Of a DNA stretch of 64,000 nt, positions 20,694 through 32,404 are shown one piece after another. Each line of letters opens with the position of its first letter. Position 1 is the stretch's first letter. Both the position numbers and the translations under genes were made by a program. The notes under the pieces are model-generated. The model saw only the letters and a program-made list of their open reading frames with translations. It did no database searches and was not told the origin of the DNA. The DNA comes from Ursus arctos (lineage: Eukaryota > Chordata > Mammalia > Carnivora > Ursidae), in the NCBI RefSeq assembly GCF_023065955.2, contig NW_026622997.1, forward strand, positions 16,038,001-16,102,000, written 5' to 3'.

Positions 20694-20888
20694 CAGGGGT
20701 CAGCAAACCACAATCTAATGGTCAAATCCAGTCTTCCACCTGTTTTTGTAAATACGGTTTTATTGGAACTGGGCCACGCCCACTCATTTACATATGCCTG
20801 TGCCCACTTTCCTGCTCAGTAGTTGCAAATGGCTCAGAAAGCCTAGAATATTTGCTATCTAACCTTTTACACAGTTTGCTGATCCCTG
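20694..20888. mobile_element. hAT-type MITE with terminal inverted repeats
   Basis: Terminal inverted repeats CAGGGGTCAGCAAACC and AGTTTGCTGATCCCTG are nearly perfect complements. The inside ('tgtaaatacggttttattgg', 'ggccacgcccactca') is the sequence of a very common non-autonomous hAT element. I do not name the subfamily. Another member lies at about 61.5 kb. Confidence 0.85.
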
Positions 20889-20899
20889 TCTATGGAATT

Positions 20900-21705
20900 G
20901 AGGGGAATTGGATTATTTATTTATAAACCCCTTTATGTTTGGGAATGAGTAAGAATGTTCCATCTATCTTTAGAGGACTGTAGGAATGAGTTATAGGGGA
21001 ACTTTGAGGGGCTGCTTTAGTATGTTAGGGTCTGCTCCCTGCTACGCATGATAAGGGAATTCACATTTGTTCAGTTCTAAGAAGAAGAGAGAGCCTTAGA
21101 GGTCGAGTTGCTCCTGACAGAAAGATTTAATTGTTCTTGATGTTCCAATGCCAGGATCATGGGTCTCCACTCAAAAGGCCCAGGTCATCAGGGGGCCGTT
21201 CTGTTGGAGCAATGTCCTTCTTCCAATTGTATTGTGTCCGTTAGTCACCTCTATATTTAACTCACAGTGGTAGAGAAATATCATAAGCCACTGTTCACAG
21301 TCCTGTGGGCAAAGCCACCAAACATTTTGTGAAGGATTGTTCCTCAGAAAAATGGGCCCTGAGAGGCAGTCCTGCCGCTTGAGAGTGGAGTGCTGAGAAT
21401 GGGACCTGTTATCTGCATGATAACTGCTATTGACACATTAAGCCTGACAATTTGTACTTCAGTTTCAGAGAACATGATTACATTTCTGAATGTCTGAATT
21501 CTCAATATTACCTACACCGCCATCTTTAATCGCTAAATAATTCATTATTTCTGGTGGTTTTGGGTTAGTGAAATGAGAGTGAGTGGAGGAGATATTTTTA
21601 TGTTCTGGTTTTGTTTTACTTAATTTTGCTTAAGTTTAAATACTTTACGTTAAGGATGGGCTCAGTTGAGTTCATAGTAACTACTTCAATAGTTTGAGAA
21701 ACACT
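20900..21705. other. Intronic stretch, nothing recognised
   Basis: No repeat, RNA gene or exon supported. Confidence 0.3.
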
Positions 21706-21723
21706 TGAAAGCAATGCTGATTC

Positions 21724-21926
21724 AGGGCACCTGGGTGACTCAGTCGGTTGGGTGTCTGCCTTTGGCTCAGGTCATGATCCCAGAGTCCTGGGATCGAGCC
21801 CCGCGTGGGGTTCCCTGCTCAGCTGGGAGTCTACTTCTTCCTCTACCTCTACCCTTCCCCACACTCGTGCTCTCTCTCTCTTCTCTCTCAAAGAAATAAA
21901 ATCTTCAAAAAAAAAAAAAGAAAGAT
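21724..21926 (+). repeat. SINEC, sense
   Basis: Forward SINEC (gggcacctgggtgactcagt head, CT-rich middle, A tail) with a perfect 14-bp duplication, agcaatgctgattc (21710-21723 and 21927-21940). Confidence 0.96.
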
Positions 21927-22514
21927 AGCAATGCTGATTCTCCACAGACACGTTGGTACGTCAGCCTTGTGGTACCTGGTAGCGTTAGCATGTGGCTCAA
22001 AAATGGCATGAGATTCAGTATGTTAGCATGGGACCTTTCTCAGTGAAAAGCAGAACCATAGTGGTCATGAAGTGAAGTGAAAACTAAGGGCCACTTTTGA
22101 AGCCTCTGCCTGGACTTCTCTAGGCCCTGCTGGGATGGGATGGACACACTGTGGAGTTCAACAGCTCTGCCCGTCTCAGGAAATTTATAGTTGAAGACGC
22201 AAAGACCATCATGGCTTACACATGAAAGTGCAGCCAGCTGTACAAACATTTGAGGAGTGGACGTAGAAATAATACTCAATTTACACATGTAAGCAGAGGT
22301 GTGACTGCATGGCAGAGCAGTGAAGTGCCTTATTTGGCCTTCTATCCATTGATAGTTTAGGTTTTGGTGGAATTAATGCATATGAGTGATGAGTTACATG
22401 CTTCCCACGTACAGTAACATCTTCAAGAATGTAGAGTAGCGTTACATTTTCTTCGAAAAAGTGTGTATTTTAGTCTCCAGGTAGTAGTTTATTGCCTCAG
22501 AAACCACTGCACAA

Positions 22515-23010
22515 TATATATTTTTTACAGCTTTTCAAGATCTAATTTACATGCAATAAAATTCACCCATTATAAGTGTACAGTTCAGTGAAATTTAGTA
22601 AATTGACAGAGTTGTGCCGCCTTTACCACAGTCCAGTTTTAGAATGTGTTCGTCACCCCCAACATTTCCCTGGGCCTAGTAGGAGTCAGTCATGCTCCCA
22701 GGCAGCTGCTGGCCTGCTTTCTGGCTCTTTACATTTGCCTTTTCTGAACCTTTAATAGAATGGGATCACACAATGTACAGCCTCTTGTCTCTAGTTTCTT
22801 TCAATTAGCATAATGTGTATGAGACCCACTTACATTGCAGCATGTATCAGGACTTTAGTTTTTTAGCTTTTATTGCTAAGTAGTATTCTGTTATATGCAT
22901 GTATCTGTCACCTTTGATTGTTCATGCAGGTGATGGACATTTGGATTGTTCTCAGCTTTTGGCTATTACGACTAATGGTGTGAGCAGCGATGCCCAAGTC
23001 TGCAGTTAGC
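22515..23010 (-). mobile_element. Ancient L1M/HAL1-like fragment, reverse
   Basis: Reverse of an old L1 3' region: 'ttacatgcaataaaattcac', 'aagtgtacagttcagtgaaa', 'gtagtattctgttatatgca', 'gatggacatttggattgttc'. Strongly diverged with no intact frame. Confidence 0.75.
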
Positions 23011-23326
23011 TGGAGTGTTCTACAAATGCCACTTACGTCAAGTTGGTTGTTAACATCTGTTTTACCTGACATAATTATAGAGCTTCCAGCTCTCTTAGGA
23101 TTGCTGTTTGCATGGTATATCTTTCCCTACCCTTTTACTTTGAGCCCTTGGATTCTTTGAAGCTAAGCTTTGTCTCTTACGGACAGGGTGTTGTTGGAAT
23201 TGCTCTTTCATTCAGCCTGACAGTTTGTCTTCGGGGGGGCGGGGTTTCATTCCATTCACATTGATGTGCTTATTGTTGGGTATATGTCTGCCATTTTCTT
23301 TCTTTTCTATTTGTCTCATACTTTTT

Positions 23327-23522
23327 TTTTTTTTAGATTTATTTATTTATTAGAGAGAGAAGAATGCGAGTGGGGGGGCATAGGGGGAGGGAGAGAGAAG
23401 TCTTAAGCAGACTCCTTGCTGAGTGCAGAGCCCAACACAGGGCTCCATCCATGACCCTGAGATCACGACCTGAGCCGAAACCATGAGTTGGACGCTTAAC
23501 CAACTGAGCCATCCAAGTGCCC
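23327..23522 (-). repeat. SINEC inserted in the old L1
   Basis: Reverse SINEC, 'agcagactccttgctgagtg' body, head ending 'ccatccaagtgcccc'. A 20-bp duplication with two differences lies at 23307-23326 and 23523-23542. Confidence 0.94.
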
Positions 23523-23805
23523 CTATTTGCCTCATGCTTTTTGTTCTTCTGTGTGTCTCTGCCTTCTTTTGTGTTAAATATTTTTTAGTAAAAAGTTCCA
23601 ATTTCTCTGTTCCAGTAGTTGTGTTTACTGTATTTTTGAGTAATATTCTTAGTGATTGCTCTAGACATTATAATATGCCCCTTAATGTATCCCTGTCCAT
23701 TTGAGAATAATACTACTTGAACTGTGGTAAAACATGGAAACTGTGATCCAGTTTGTCTCTTTCTTTCCTCCTTTATTGCTGTTCTTGTCAAAAATGTTTC
23801 GTCCT

Positions 23806-23988
23806 GGGCCCTGGGTGGCTCATTCGGTTGAGCGGCTGCCTTTGGCTCAGGTCATGATTCCAGGGTCCTGGGATCGAGCCCTACGTCGGGCTCCCTGCTC
23901 AGTGGGGCGCCTGCTTCTCCCTCTCCTGTGCTCTCTCTCTCTCTCTCTCAATCTCTCCCTGTCAAATAAATAAATAAAATCCTTAAAA
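23806..23988 (+). repeat. SINEC inserted in the old L1, sense
   Basis: Forward SINEC with one-mismatch 16-bp duplication (aaaaatgtttcgtcct at 23790-23805, aaaaatgtttcatcct at 23989-24004). Confidence 0.95.
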
Positions 23989-26399
23989 AAAAATGTTTCA
24001 TCCTTTTATGTTATAAAAGCTATACGGTGTTAAATTATGGCTTTATAGAATCTTATGTTTTTTAAAACATCTAAGATAAGAAATAAGAAAAAATAGTAAG
24101 AGAGTCTTGTATCCACTGATAATCTTTACCATTTCTGACACTCTTCATTTCTTCATGTGGATTCAAATAATTTCTGTGTCACTTCTATTCAACCCGAAGG
24201 ACTTGATATAGCATTTTTTATAAGGTGGGTCTTCTAGCAGCAAATTGTCTTTAAAAAAAAAAAAATCATAGAATGCTTCACCCCCCCTCCTCCCCTTTTC
24301 AGTTTTGAAAAGTAGTTTCTGGCTGCAGAATTCTTAGCTGATAGTGTTTTTCCCTTTCATCACTCTGGACCTTCCACCGCCTTCTGGCCTCCATTGTTTC
24401 TGATGAGAAGTCAGCGGCTTTTTTGTGGTGTTTTTCTCTGTGCACAATGAATTGTTTTTTGCTTGCTGCTTTCAGTTTTTTCTTTGTCAGCAGTTTGAGC
24501 ACTCTGTGTTTAGGTGTGGATCTCTTTGTGTATATCCTCTTTTGAGTTAATATGGAGTTTAGTGGTTTTTCTTTTTTTTTTTAAATCAAATTTGGGAAGT
24601 TTTAGGCCATTCTTTCTAAAGATATTTTTTTTTTCACCCCTTTTCCTTTTCTTACTACACATATCTTGGTAAACTTGGTTCACACACCCATGAGGTTCCG
24701 TTCATTTTTCTTTCATTTGTTTTCTTTCTGTTCCTCAAATTGGCTAATTTCAATAGAGCTATCATCAACTCTACTGATTTTTTTCTTGTGCCAGCTCAAA
24801 TTTGCTTTTGAACCCCTCTAGTAAATGTTTTATTTCATTTGTTTTACCTTTCAACTCCAGAATCTTTCATTTGGTTCTGTTTTTTATAGTTTATATCTCT
24901 TTATTGAGGTGCTCTATTTCTTGAGTAGGCATCCTATTTTAATTCTTTAATCATGGTTTACCTCAGTTCTTTAATTTTTTGTTTCCGTCAGTTCTTTAAA
25001 TGTATATATTCATATAATTGCTACTTTGAAGTTTTAATCTGTTAAACCAAACACTTGGAGACACTAGAGACAGCTCATACTGACTGCTGTTTCCTGACTA
25101 TGGGTCACACTTTCTGTTTCTCCTCATGTCTCAAGTTTTTTGTTGAGTATTTTACACTTCAGGTAATAGATAGGAGCAACTGTCTTTATTGACTCTTGTC
25201 ACTTGTGTATTTTGTTGTTGCTGCTGTTGTTTTGTTTGTTTCTTTCGAAATTTGCCTGGAATAAATCTGCAAAGGCTGTCTCTCCCATACTGTGTGGCTG
25301 CTGCTGTCCATTCTGGTTTGTTGGTTGGTTGCTTTCTTATTGTTCCTTGAAGCCTAGTATCCTAGGGGTCAACCTCATGGCTCATAGCTTTGTGTTCAGC
25401 CAGTGATTGATCAGAGGTTGACCTCAGGTCAGTAGAGCTTTCACTCTGCTGGTGGATCTGTGTGTGGACTGGGGAGCACATCCAGATCTCAGGCAGTTCT
25501 CACATCTGCCCTGGCTTTTACTGTCAGCCGAACCCCCTTGCATCTCATTGTGTGTACAGGTGTAGGTTCCGTCGTCAAGGAATGTGTGGGTGGCCTGAGC
25601 CCACTCTGGTGTCTACGATGCATACGCAGAATCTCTGCTCAACCTGGGATATCTGTAGAGAGTTCGTCAAGTGTACTGTCGTTCTCTCACCTCCCAGAAC
25701 TCCCTGTTAAATCTCAGCTAGTCGGCTGGTGTCTTGCTTGCCCTGCTTCATAGCTTCAGGCTAGCAGAGCCTCAGGCCTTTGTGTTCTCCTGCTGATGGG
25801 ATTGCCACTGCCAGTGCTCTGTATCTCGTGGTCCTGGACTGGCGGTGGCGGTGAAGCTGTTGGTTTCCTCAGCCCACCTTCACAGTTGAACTGCTGCACT
25901 GGGGAGCTGGCGGTGAGGGGATGCGAACCACTGCCAGCAGAAACCACGTGGGCTTGTGCTGTGCTGCTCCCGCCTGAAGTTCAGTACTTTTCACAAGGAA
26001 ATACTCATCAGTTTGTGATTGGCTGCGGTTGATTTCCAGAATGCTGACTGGTGGTTTCTGAATTTTGCCTGGCTTCATAGGTTGTGTTTTGGGGAGAAGA
26101 TCTGCCTACTTCATTCATTTTGTCATTGCTGCATTTTCTCCGAACCCCACCCTGGCTCCTCTGAACATCCATTTCAGGATGTATTTTAACACGCTTTTTA
26201 ATCAGGACTGTTCACAGAGACCCATCAAGTTGGCCAAAAATCGAGTTGCTTTTGAAAAGATTCAGAAAGTGAGATGATTGTGCCCTTAGGATGCTAGTGT
26301 GGCCATTATTGATCTTACATCCGTACGGCTCACGTAAACACCAGCACACTGGTAACTTTTCGGTCTAGGCCTCCGTCACTGAAAGAGTGGTTTAGTTGG

Positions 26400-26630
26400 G
26401 GGGAAAAATGCAGAGGCTTTGGGGTTTTGGAATTGTGGAATTGGGACCGAATCCTGATTGTGTGATTTACCAGGTCTGTGATTTACAGAGTGCTTTTTGA
26501 TCCCTGTGAGTGTGGGTTTCCTCACCTTCAATTATGAATAGTAATACCTACCTGAGGAATTATTCTGGAGATTAAATCTAACGTCGAGGAAACATCTGGA
26601 GCATAGTAGGTATTCAGTAAATGTTAGCCT
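26400..26630 (+). repeat. MIR, nearly full length
   Basis: Forward MIR through the core to the 3' end: 'gggaccgaatcctgattgtg', 'tttcctcaccttcaattatg', 'agtaatacctacctgaggaa', 'gagcatagtaggtattcagt'. Confidence 0.85.
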
Positions 26631-26634
26631 GTGG

Positions 26635-27465
26635 TTGAGAATGCAGTTTTGGTAACTTTCCTTTTTCAGATTATCTGCTTCTTGCTTTATCTAGCTTTCC
26701 TTCCTGAGATGGCTTTTCCTTTTATGGGATGATTTCGGTATTTTATACAGTACTGAAGCATACAGTATGTTTTCCTCAGAGTACATTTTGGTCGAATGCT
26801 CTTTCCAGGTATCCAAGTGTTCCCAATATTTCACAGTGATTTCCTTTCTAAAATCCAAATGTTATGCGCTTATAAGTGGCAGTGAAACTTTTTATGACCA
26901 CTTTATGGTGCATGAGCTCATATGTATAAGATTGCCTTTTGGGGAGGTCTATAAAATGAAAAAGTGGATCATTATCTAGATGTTCTCAGGACATGATTGG
27001 AAGGGGCAAGACAAGGTCCCTAGTAGAGCTGATCAAAGACTTTTACAGAGAAATTTTCTTGGGTCTTGCTGGAGCACAGCTTACTCTGTTCAACTTTGGA
27101 GGCTCTCTCCTCTGATATTTAAGTCCATAGGGAGGAAGTGGTGGCTTTGGTTGCATCATTGGGTTGTAATGTCATTTTTGGTTTGAGAGAGGATATGGTT
27201 GGACTAAGGCATATCCAGAGCCTTTTATGAATAGCCATACTTTCCTATGATTTCAAAGCTGAGAAGTTAACAGTGCCTCTTATGTAACATTTTACTTAAC
27301 TGTCAGAGCGCCCTATGCCAGAATGGTTTGTAATGCTTTTTATCAAATTTTTAAAAATTAAATTTCTAGATGCTGCGTCTTCTTGGAAGCATTCATTTTC
27401 TCCCGAAGAATATGTGTGTTGTGGACACTGTGTTTATCACGAGTAATTCTTGAAAATAAACTACT
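26635..27465. other. Intronic stretch, nothing recognised
   Basis: No repeat or exon supported. Confidence 0.3.
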
Positions 27466-27468
27466 TAA

Positions 27469-27651
27469 GGGGTACCTCGGTGGCTCAGTCGGTTGAGCGT
27501 CTGCCTTCAGTTCAGGTCATGATCCCAGAGTCCTGGGATTGAGCCCTGAGTCAGGCTCCCTGCTCAGCAGGGAGCCTGCTTCTCTCTTTCCTGCTGCTGC
27601 TGCTGCCCCTACTTCTGCTCTCTCTCTTTCTCTCTCTTAATCTCTGTCAAA

Positions 27652-27682
<31 letters not shown>

Positions 27683-27697
27683 AATCTTAAAAAAAAG
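27469..27697 (+). repeat. SINEC with expanded AAAT tail
   Basis: Forward SINEC ('ggtggctcagtcggttgagc'). Its tail has grown into about nine AAAT units (27645-27682), a tetranucleotide microsatellite. A target-site duplication is not clear. Confidence 0.92.
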
Positions 27698-27699
27698 AG

Positions 27700-28195
27700 A
27701 GAGAAAGTAATTAAGCTATAAGTTTCACAGTGTTGACATTGCAGAATTTAGACCTACAGGAAATCAGGACGCAGAGCTCTCTCGTTGTAAAGTGAAATCA
27801 GGAAGTCAGGTACAGAGTGGATGGGATAGTGCAGGTGTTTTATAGGAGTCACCCTGCCCTTGGAGTTGCAGCTGTGTGCTGTCTGGAACCAGGTCTGATC
27901 CGGCAACTCACACATGCCTGTCACATGCGTGATACAGCCAAGGTTCGTAGTTAAATGATGGTTTGTCAACATTAAATGGTCTTTTAGCTCCTGCGCTTGT
28001 CACAGGAACAAAGCGTGGAGTTACACATGCATGTTGCTTCTATTAAACACTGATACGACTGCAGGGTCTGGAGGCAGGTCTGCAACAGGTTTATAAAAAT
28101 TACTACTTTTGTTCTCTCGGGCTTTAAAAATCAACCCAGTATTTAGGAAAATAATTTTAGAAGAGTTTTTTTAAATAAGGGTTTAAACTTTTTAT
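27700..28195. other. Intronic stretch, nothing recognised
   Basis: No repeat, RNA gene or exon supported. Confidence 0.3.
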
Positions 28196-28199
28196 TCTG

Positions 28200-28420
28200 T
28201 GTAGATTGACTCTCTCTTCTTGTGCACTCACTGAACATCTGATAAGTAAACTGTGCGAAGTACTCTGCCCTCTGAGTGCTGTGGAGGAGACGGAAGGGAC
28301 TCTGGCACGAATGCCAGCCTCCAAGTCCTGCATTTCAGTAGCAGCAGTAAGACAAGCCCCTGACTGCAGCAAGTACTAGGTGATGAGTGCCATGGTATGA
28401 TTGGAGTTACTAGGAGAGAC
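28200..28420 (+). repeat. Probable L2-like fragment
   Basis: Pattern of 'gaacatctgataagtaaact', 'agtgctgtggaggagacgga' and 'aagtactaggtgatgagtgc' resembles the common old repeat with a size-variable middle. Tentative. Confidence 0.35.
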
Positions 28421-28429
28421 CGGGAAGGG

Positions 28430-29930
28430 AGGCAGTGTTTTTTAGTTGGTAGGGAAGCTATCCCTGGCCCCCGAGAATTCTCTACCTGTTCATTTCAAGC
28501 CAGTTCTCGGAGTCCCCATTTTAGTGCACAAAACCTGCACACGCATTTCTGATTTCCCTTCATCATGAAGGCCTGAAAGAGAAGCAGGAAGAAAGAAGCA
28601 GGAGTCTCTCATGGGGAAGAGACTTGGTGAAGGAGCATAGCATGGACACTTGGGGTGGTTTCTCCACTTGAGGGCTAAGCCAGGCTGCACGTGGCGTCTG
28701 ACCTAACCTGTCACCGGAAACACCTTGTATAAGTGCAAGATCCCACTCAGCGAAAAGATCCCGGAGAAACAGCTCGCGTAAGCTCAGGGGCTGGACACAT
28801 GCTAGACAGATTTGGGAAAAATACCATTTGTGTGAATCAAGCTGCTGGTACCAAATGTATGAAGAACTACTGACACCTCATGGATGTGGATATTATTATT
28901 TTTAGTTACATAAAGTGTGTATGCATATGTGGCAGAGTCTGTCTGCGCGTGAGTACTATGGACGCATGTATGGTCTTGGCTCACACGGATCTGTGAGTTT
29001 AATCTGTGACAATGACAGCTGTTCATTATATTCCCAGGTTATTTGAAAAATAAAATAAAGCCGGAGTATATCTGTTGAGTAACAGCTTCATCTCTCCCAA
29101 GGTATCCATATTTGTTTTATAGAATTCGGCTGGTAGGAGTTAGAAGATGAAAACAAGGTGGTAGCATGTAAATAATTCATTATCCTTTTCAAATTTATGT
29201 GCATATTGTTTTAGGAAAGAATCACAATCATGGTTTTCTTTTTTAATGCTGTAGTAAGGACAGTGCAGAGAGGTGGAGTGTGACAGGTGAATCTAGATAA
29301 GTCGACACTGAGAAATTGCATATAGCTCATTTTACTTTTCACGTATCCCTTGCTCTGTGGACTTCTGTGCGTATCAGCCAAGTGGGTTGTTTCCAAAATC
29401 TATTTCTAAGGTGAATCTTAATTTGCTAACATTTGTAATTTTGGAATCATCCTTTACATACATGAACATCCATAAACAGGGAAGATCATTACAAAACAGT
29501 GTTGAAATTACTGAGTAGGTGCTTGGGGGGTGGGAAGATACTGAAATTTCACCCCACAAAGCAACGTAATTTTTGAAGAGTGGACATATGAAGAACATCA
29601 AAATATAGAAAAGTACAGAAAATGGAAAAGAACATCCCAGACCTCTGGAGAGATTGCCTTCTCAGGTTTGTAGAATTACGACTCAGAAATAAAAAGCATG
29701 GCAGATCTAAAAATAAAAAGATTTATCTCAGAGATGAGAGTTAATATTAAAATGGTATCTTATTCTAATATATAAGGAAAGGTGATAAGTGAGTGAACAA
29801 ATTACTCTCAGTAATAAAAAGGGAAAGTTAAAAACTGGAGATAATTTTTATTTACCAATGCATTTGGTATGTTTTTAAAAAAAGCACTCGGGTGCCTGAT
29901 GTTGGTGGAACAGGTGTAATCATTTGTTGT
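28430..29930. other. Intronic stretch, nothing recognised
   Basis: Contains no exon-like frame. Part of 29600-29930 may belong to the old L1 that follows. Confidence 0.3.
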
Positions 29931-29939
29931 TGATGACGT

Positions 29940-30310
29940 GGTGGGGATTTAAAGGTTCTTCAACTTCTTATATACTCAGTTCGTATTCTGCATAAACCCC
30001 TTTAAATAAACCCCTTCACCCAGGTGTTCTATTTTTTGAAATTTATCCCAAAGAAGTAATTTGTCAGAGGGAAAAAGATCTTTCCCCAGAGATACTAATT
30101 TTACTGTAATCTTTAATAGCGAAATAGTAGAAGTGACTTGAATGCCCTTTAATGTAGAATAGTAAATGGATCTTCTGTACTAACAAACTTGAAAAATGAT
30201 GGTTTTGAGATCCTGTGGAAACATGAAAAATGCTTGCTGTATGTGAAAACATATGTATAGTATAGAATACGCAATTATATGGCCTTTGTGGATATGCTTC
30301 TGTTGGGGTG
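29940..30310 (+). mobile_element. Old L1M ORF2-end fragment, probable
   Basis: 'aaatttatcccaaagaagta', 'gtgacttgaatgccctttaa' and 'gaatagtaaatggatcttct' follow the order near the 3' end of old L1 ORF2. Heavily decayed. Confidence 0.5.
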
Positions 30311-30330
30311 ACAGCAATATGAGAATTTTA

Positions 30331-30537
30331 TTTTATTTATTTATTTTTTTAAAAGATTTTATTTATTAATTTGACATAGAGAGACAGCCAGGGAGAGAGG
30401 GAACACAAGCAGGGGGAGTGGGAGAGGAAGAAGCAGGCTCCTAGTGGAGGAGCCAGATGTGGGGCTCGATCCCAGAACGCGGGGATCACGCCCTGAGCAG
30501 AAGGCAGACGCTTAACGACTGCGCCACCCAGGCGCCC
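30331..30537 (-). repeat. SINEC, young ursid-type subfamily
   Basis: Reverse copy with a perfect 16-bp duplication, caatatgagaatttta (30315-30330 and 30538-30553). Confidence 0.97.
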
Positions 30538-30589
30538 CAATATGAGAATTTTAAACCATTTCAGATGGTGAGTGAGCATTTGCCACATG

Positions 30590-30835
30590 ACTCTCCATTT
30601 CATTTGTCAGGCTGTGTTCTGGGCCCTGCTGTTGACCCTAGGGACGTAGAGCTCCTCAGGGGATGGTGTATGGTCATGTAGATGGACCCTTATACAGCTA
30701 ACAGTACAGCTTGAAAGAGCGACTTTTCCAGAGAAGGGGATTCGTGAGCTGAGTCTTAGAGAATGTATAGGAGTGGGCTACATTGTCTGGGAGGACGTGA
30801 CGTGAGCAGAGGTGACAGTGCGAATAAAGGCGTGA
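30590..30835 (+). repeat. Probable L2-like fragment
   Basis: 'tgtgttctgggccctgctgt' followed by 'gagctcctcaggggatggtg' and 'gggattcgtgagctgagtct' has the order of an old dispersed repeat of L2 type. Tentative. Confidence 0.35.
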
Positions 30836-30839
30836 AGTG

Positions 30840-31780
30840 CGTCATGGACGTGCGTTATTTACAAGCATCGTCTTATTTCCAGGGTAAACTTCACTGTGAG
30901 GAGTGGTGTAGAGGGCTCAGGGTGGCTGGTGAGGACTGGGTCTTGGAGGGTGTGTATGTTACTAGGGATGGAAGAGGACTCTTGCTTCCACCTCACGCAG
31001 TGTGTTCTTCTTTGAAAGTACGGCACGTGCTCTTTGTCTTGCTAGTCGTGCTCCAGCCTATAAGTGTTGAATATTTTTGCTTGTCTGACTGTACAGTAAA
31101 CACAAGTGAACGCACAGAATCAAAACGGGTACTCATTTGTGTCAGTATCTCTGTGTATTTACTACTGTGGTCATTCACACATTGGTCTGTGGTGATTTTC
31201 TTGAGACCGTATGCGAATCAGTGGCAAAAATTAAATTTTCTGACTCCTGATCCGTGAAACTATATTTCTTTTGTAGTTTATTGCTGCAGGTTATAGCTGA
31301 ATATGAACATATTTGTGGGTAATGCAGTTTTATGTGGCTGGGAAACAAGTTTTATTGAATATTACGGGAAAGAATTTTGTGTATGCAAGAGGTAGTAGCA
31401 GTGTCTTGCTATCTTTTTTTTTTTAAATTCTTCATTCTAAAATCTAAATGATAAATCCTGGCATTTTTTGTTTTGCTTTGTCTTTTTAATTTTAAGCATC
31501 TTGTGTAGGAAAAATTAAGGAATATGATACATTTCTTAGAACATTAATACCATGCAAATTCTTTATGTTTTAATGTTTTGATTTATTGATGTCCTTTCAG
31601 TTGAAGGCAAATAACAGTAGTTATTAGATGTTCTATTAGGTCTTATTTAATGCACAGGTATTACAATTTCTATATGTGTTTTTTAATATTTGAGGACTGT
31701 ACTTTGGTATAATTGGTTACCTTTTTATTCTATATGTATGCTTTATGCACTTAAAAGCATATGGAAACAATCCAAGTATT
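30840..31780. other. Intronic stretch, nothing recognised
   Basis: A 164-codon open frame at 30763-31257 lies mostly here, but it shows no domain, no conserved composition and no exon-like borders, so it is not called a gene. Confidence 0.35.
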
Positions 31781-31784
31781 CATT

Positions 31785-31840
31785 GACTGACGAATGAATA
31801 AAGATGTGGCACAATGATGAATGAATAAAGATGTGGCGCG

Positions 31841-31875
<35 letters not shown>

Positions 31876-32156
31876 CGTGGAATATTACTCAGCCATCAAA
31901 AAGAATGAAATCTTGCCATCTGCAACAATATGGATGGATCTAGAGGGAATAATGCTAAGTGAAATAAGTCAGACAGTGAAAGACAAATACCGTGTGATTT
32001 CACTCATATGTGCAATTTGGAAACAAAGCAAAGAAACAAAAAAGAGGAAACAAAAAACCAGACTCTTAACTACAGAGAACAAACGGATGGTTACCGAAGG
32101 GGAGGTGGATGGAGAGAATGGGTGAAATAGGTGAAGGGGATTGAGAGTACACTTAT
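31785..32156 (+). mobile_element. L1 3' end, part 1 (ORF2 C-terminus)
   Basis: Frame at 31877 reads MEYYSAIKKNEI..., the conserved C-terminal end of L1 ORF2p, then the 3' UTR ('gaacaaacggatggttaccg'). A (GC)n(AC)n tract and a duplicated 'gaatgaataaagatgtggc' segment lie at its 5' side. Severely 5'-truncated and non-functional. Interrupted by a SINEC at 32157. Confidence 0.93.
31836..31876. repeat. (GC)n(AC)n microsatellite inside L1
   Basis: GCGCGCGCGCGCGC directly joined to about 13 AC units. It replaces the short spot in L1 ORF2 just before the GTGGAATATTACTC motif. GC and AC dinucleotide tracts are both Z-DNA-prone. Confidence 0.92.
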
Positions 32157-32348
32157 TGGGACACCTTGGTGGCTCAGTCAGCTAAGTATCTGACTTCGGC
32201 TCAGGTCATGATCTCAGGGTCCTGGGATTGAGTCCCGCATCGGGCTTCTTGCTCAACGGGGAGTCTGCTTCTCCCTCTCCCTCTGCCGCTGCCTCCACTT
32301 GTGCACACACACACTCTTCTCTCTCTCTCTCTCTCAAAAAAAAAAAAA
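32157..32348 (+). repeat. SINEC nested in the L1
   Basis: Forward SINEC ('ggtggctcagtcagctaagt' head, CT repeats, A tail). It duplicated the L1 sequence agtacacttat (32146-32156 and 32349-32359), so it postdates the L1. Confidence 0.96.
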
Positions 32349-32400
32349 AGTACACTTATCACGATGAGCACTGAATAGTGTATAGGATTTAAATGCTTTA
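32349..32400 (+). mobile_element. L1 3' end, part 2
   Basis: Continues the L1 3' UTR after the SINEC: 'cacgatgagcactgaatagt' then 'gtatagga'. It ends without a clear poly-A. Confidence 0.75.
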
Positions 32401-32404
32401 CTTA

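Larger units (their letters stand above)
23030..26060 (-). mobile_element. Ancient L1M/HAL1 5' region and ORF1, reverse, SINE-interrupted
   Basis: Read in reverse this gives ORF1-type sequence. The segment 24550-25000 matches the coiled-coil part of L1 ORF1 ('aatttgggaagttttaggcc', 'tgttcctcaaattggctaat', 'tttgcttttgaacccctcta'), followed toward 26 kb by old L1 5' UTR-like sequence. Two SINECs interrupt it. Probably one element with the piece at 22.5 kb. Confidence 0.7.

Noticed and set aside
30763..31257. 164-codon plus-strand frame
   Set aside because: No domain, no splice-site borders, no promoter context, and a translation that looks random. A chance frame.
31877..32125. 82-codon frame MEYYSAIKK... 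as a gene
   Set aside because: It is the C-terminal remnant of L1 ORF2 with the adjoining L1 3' UTR.
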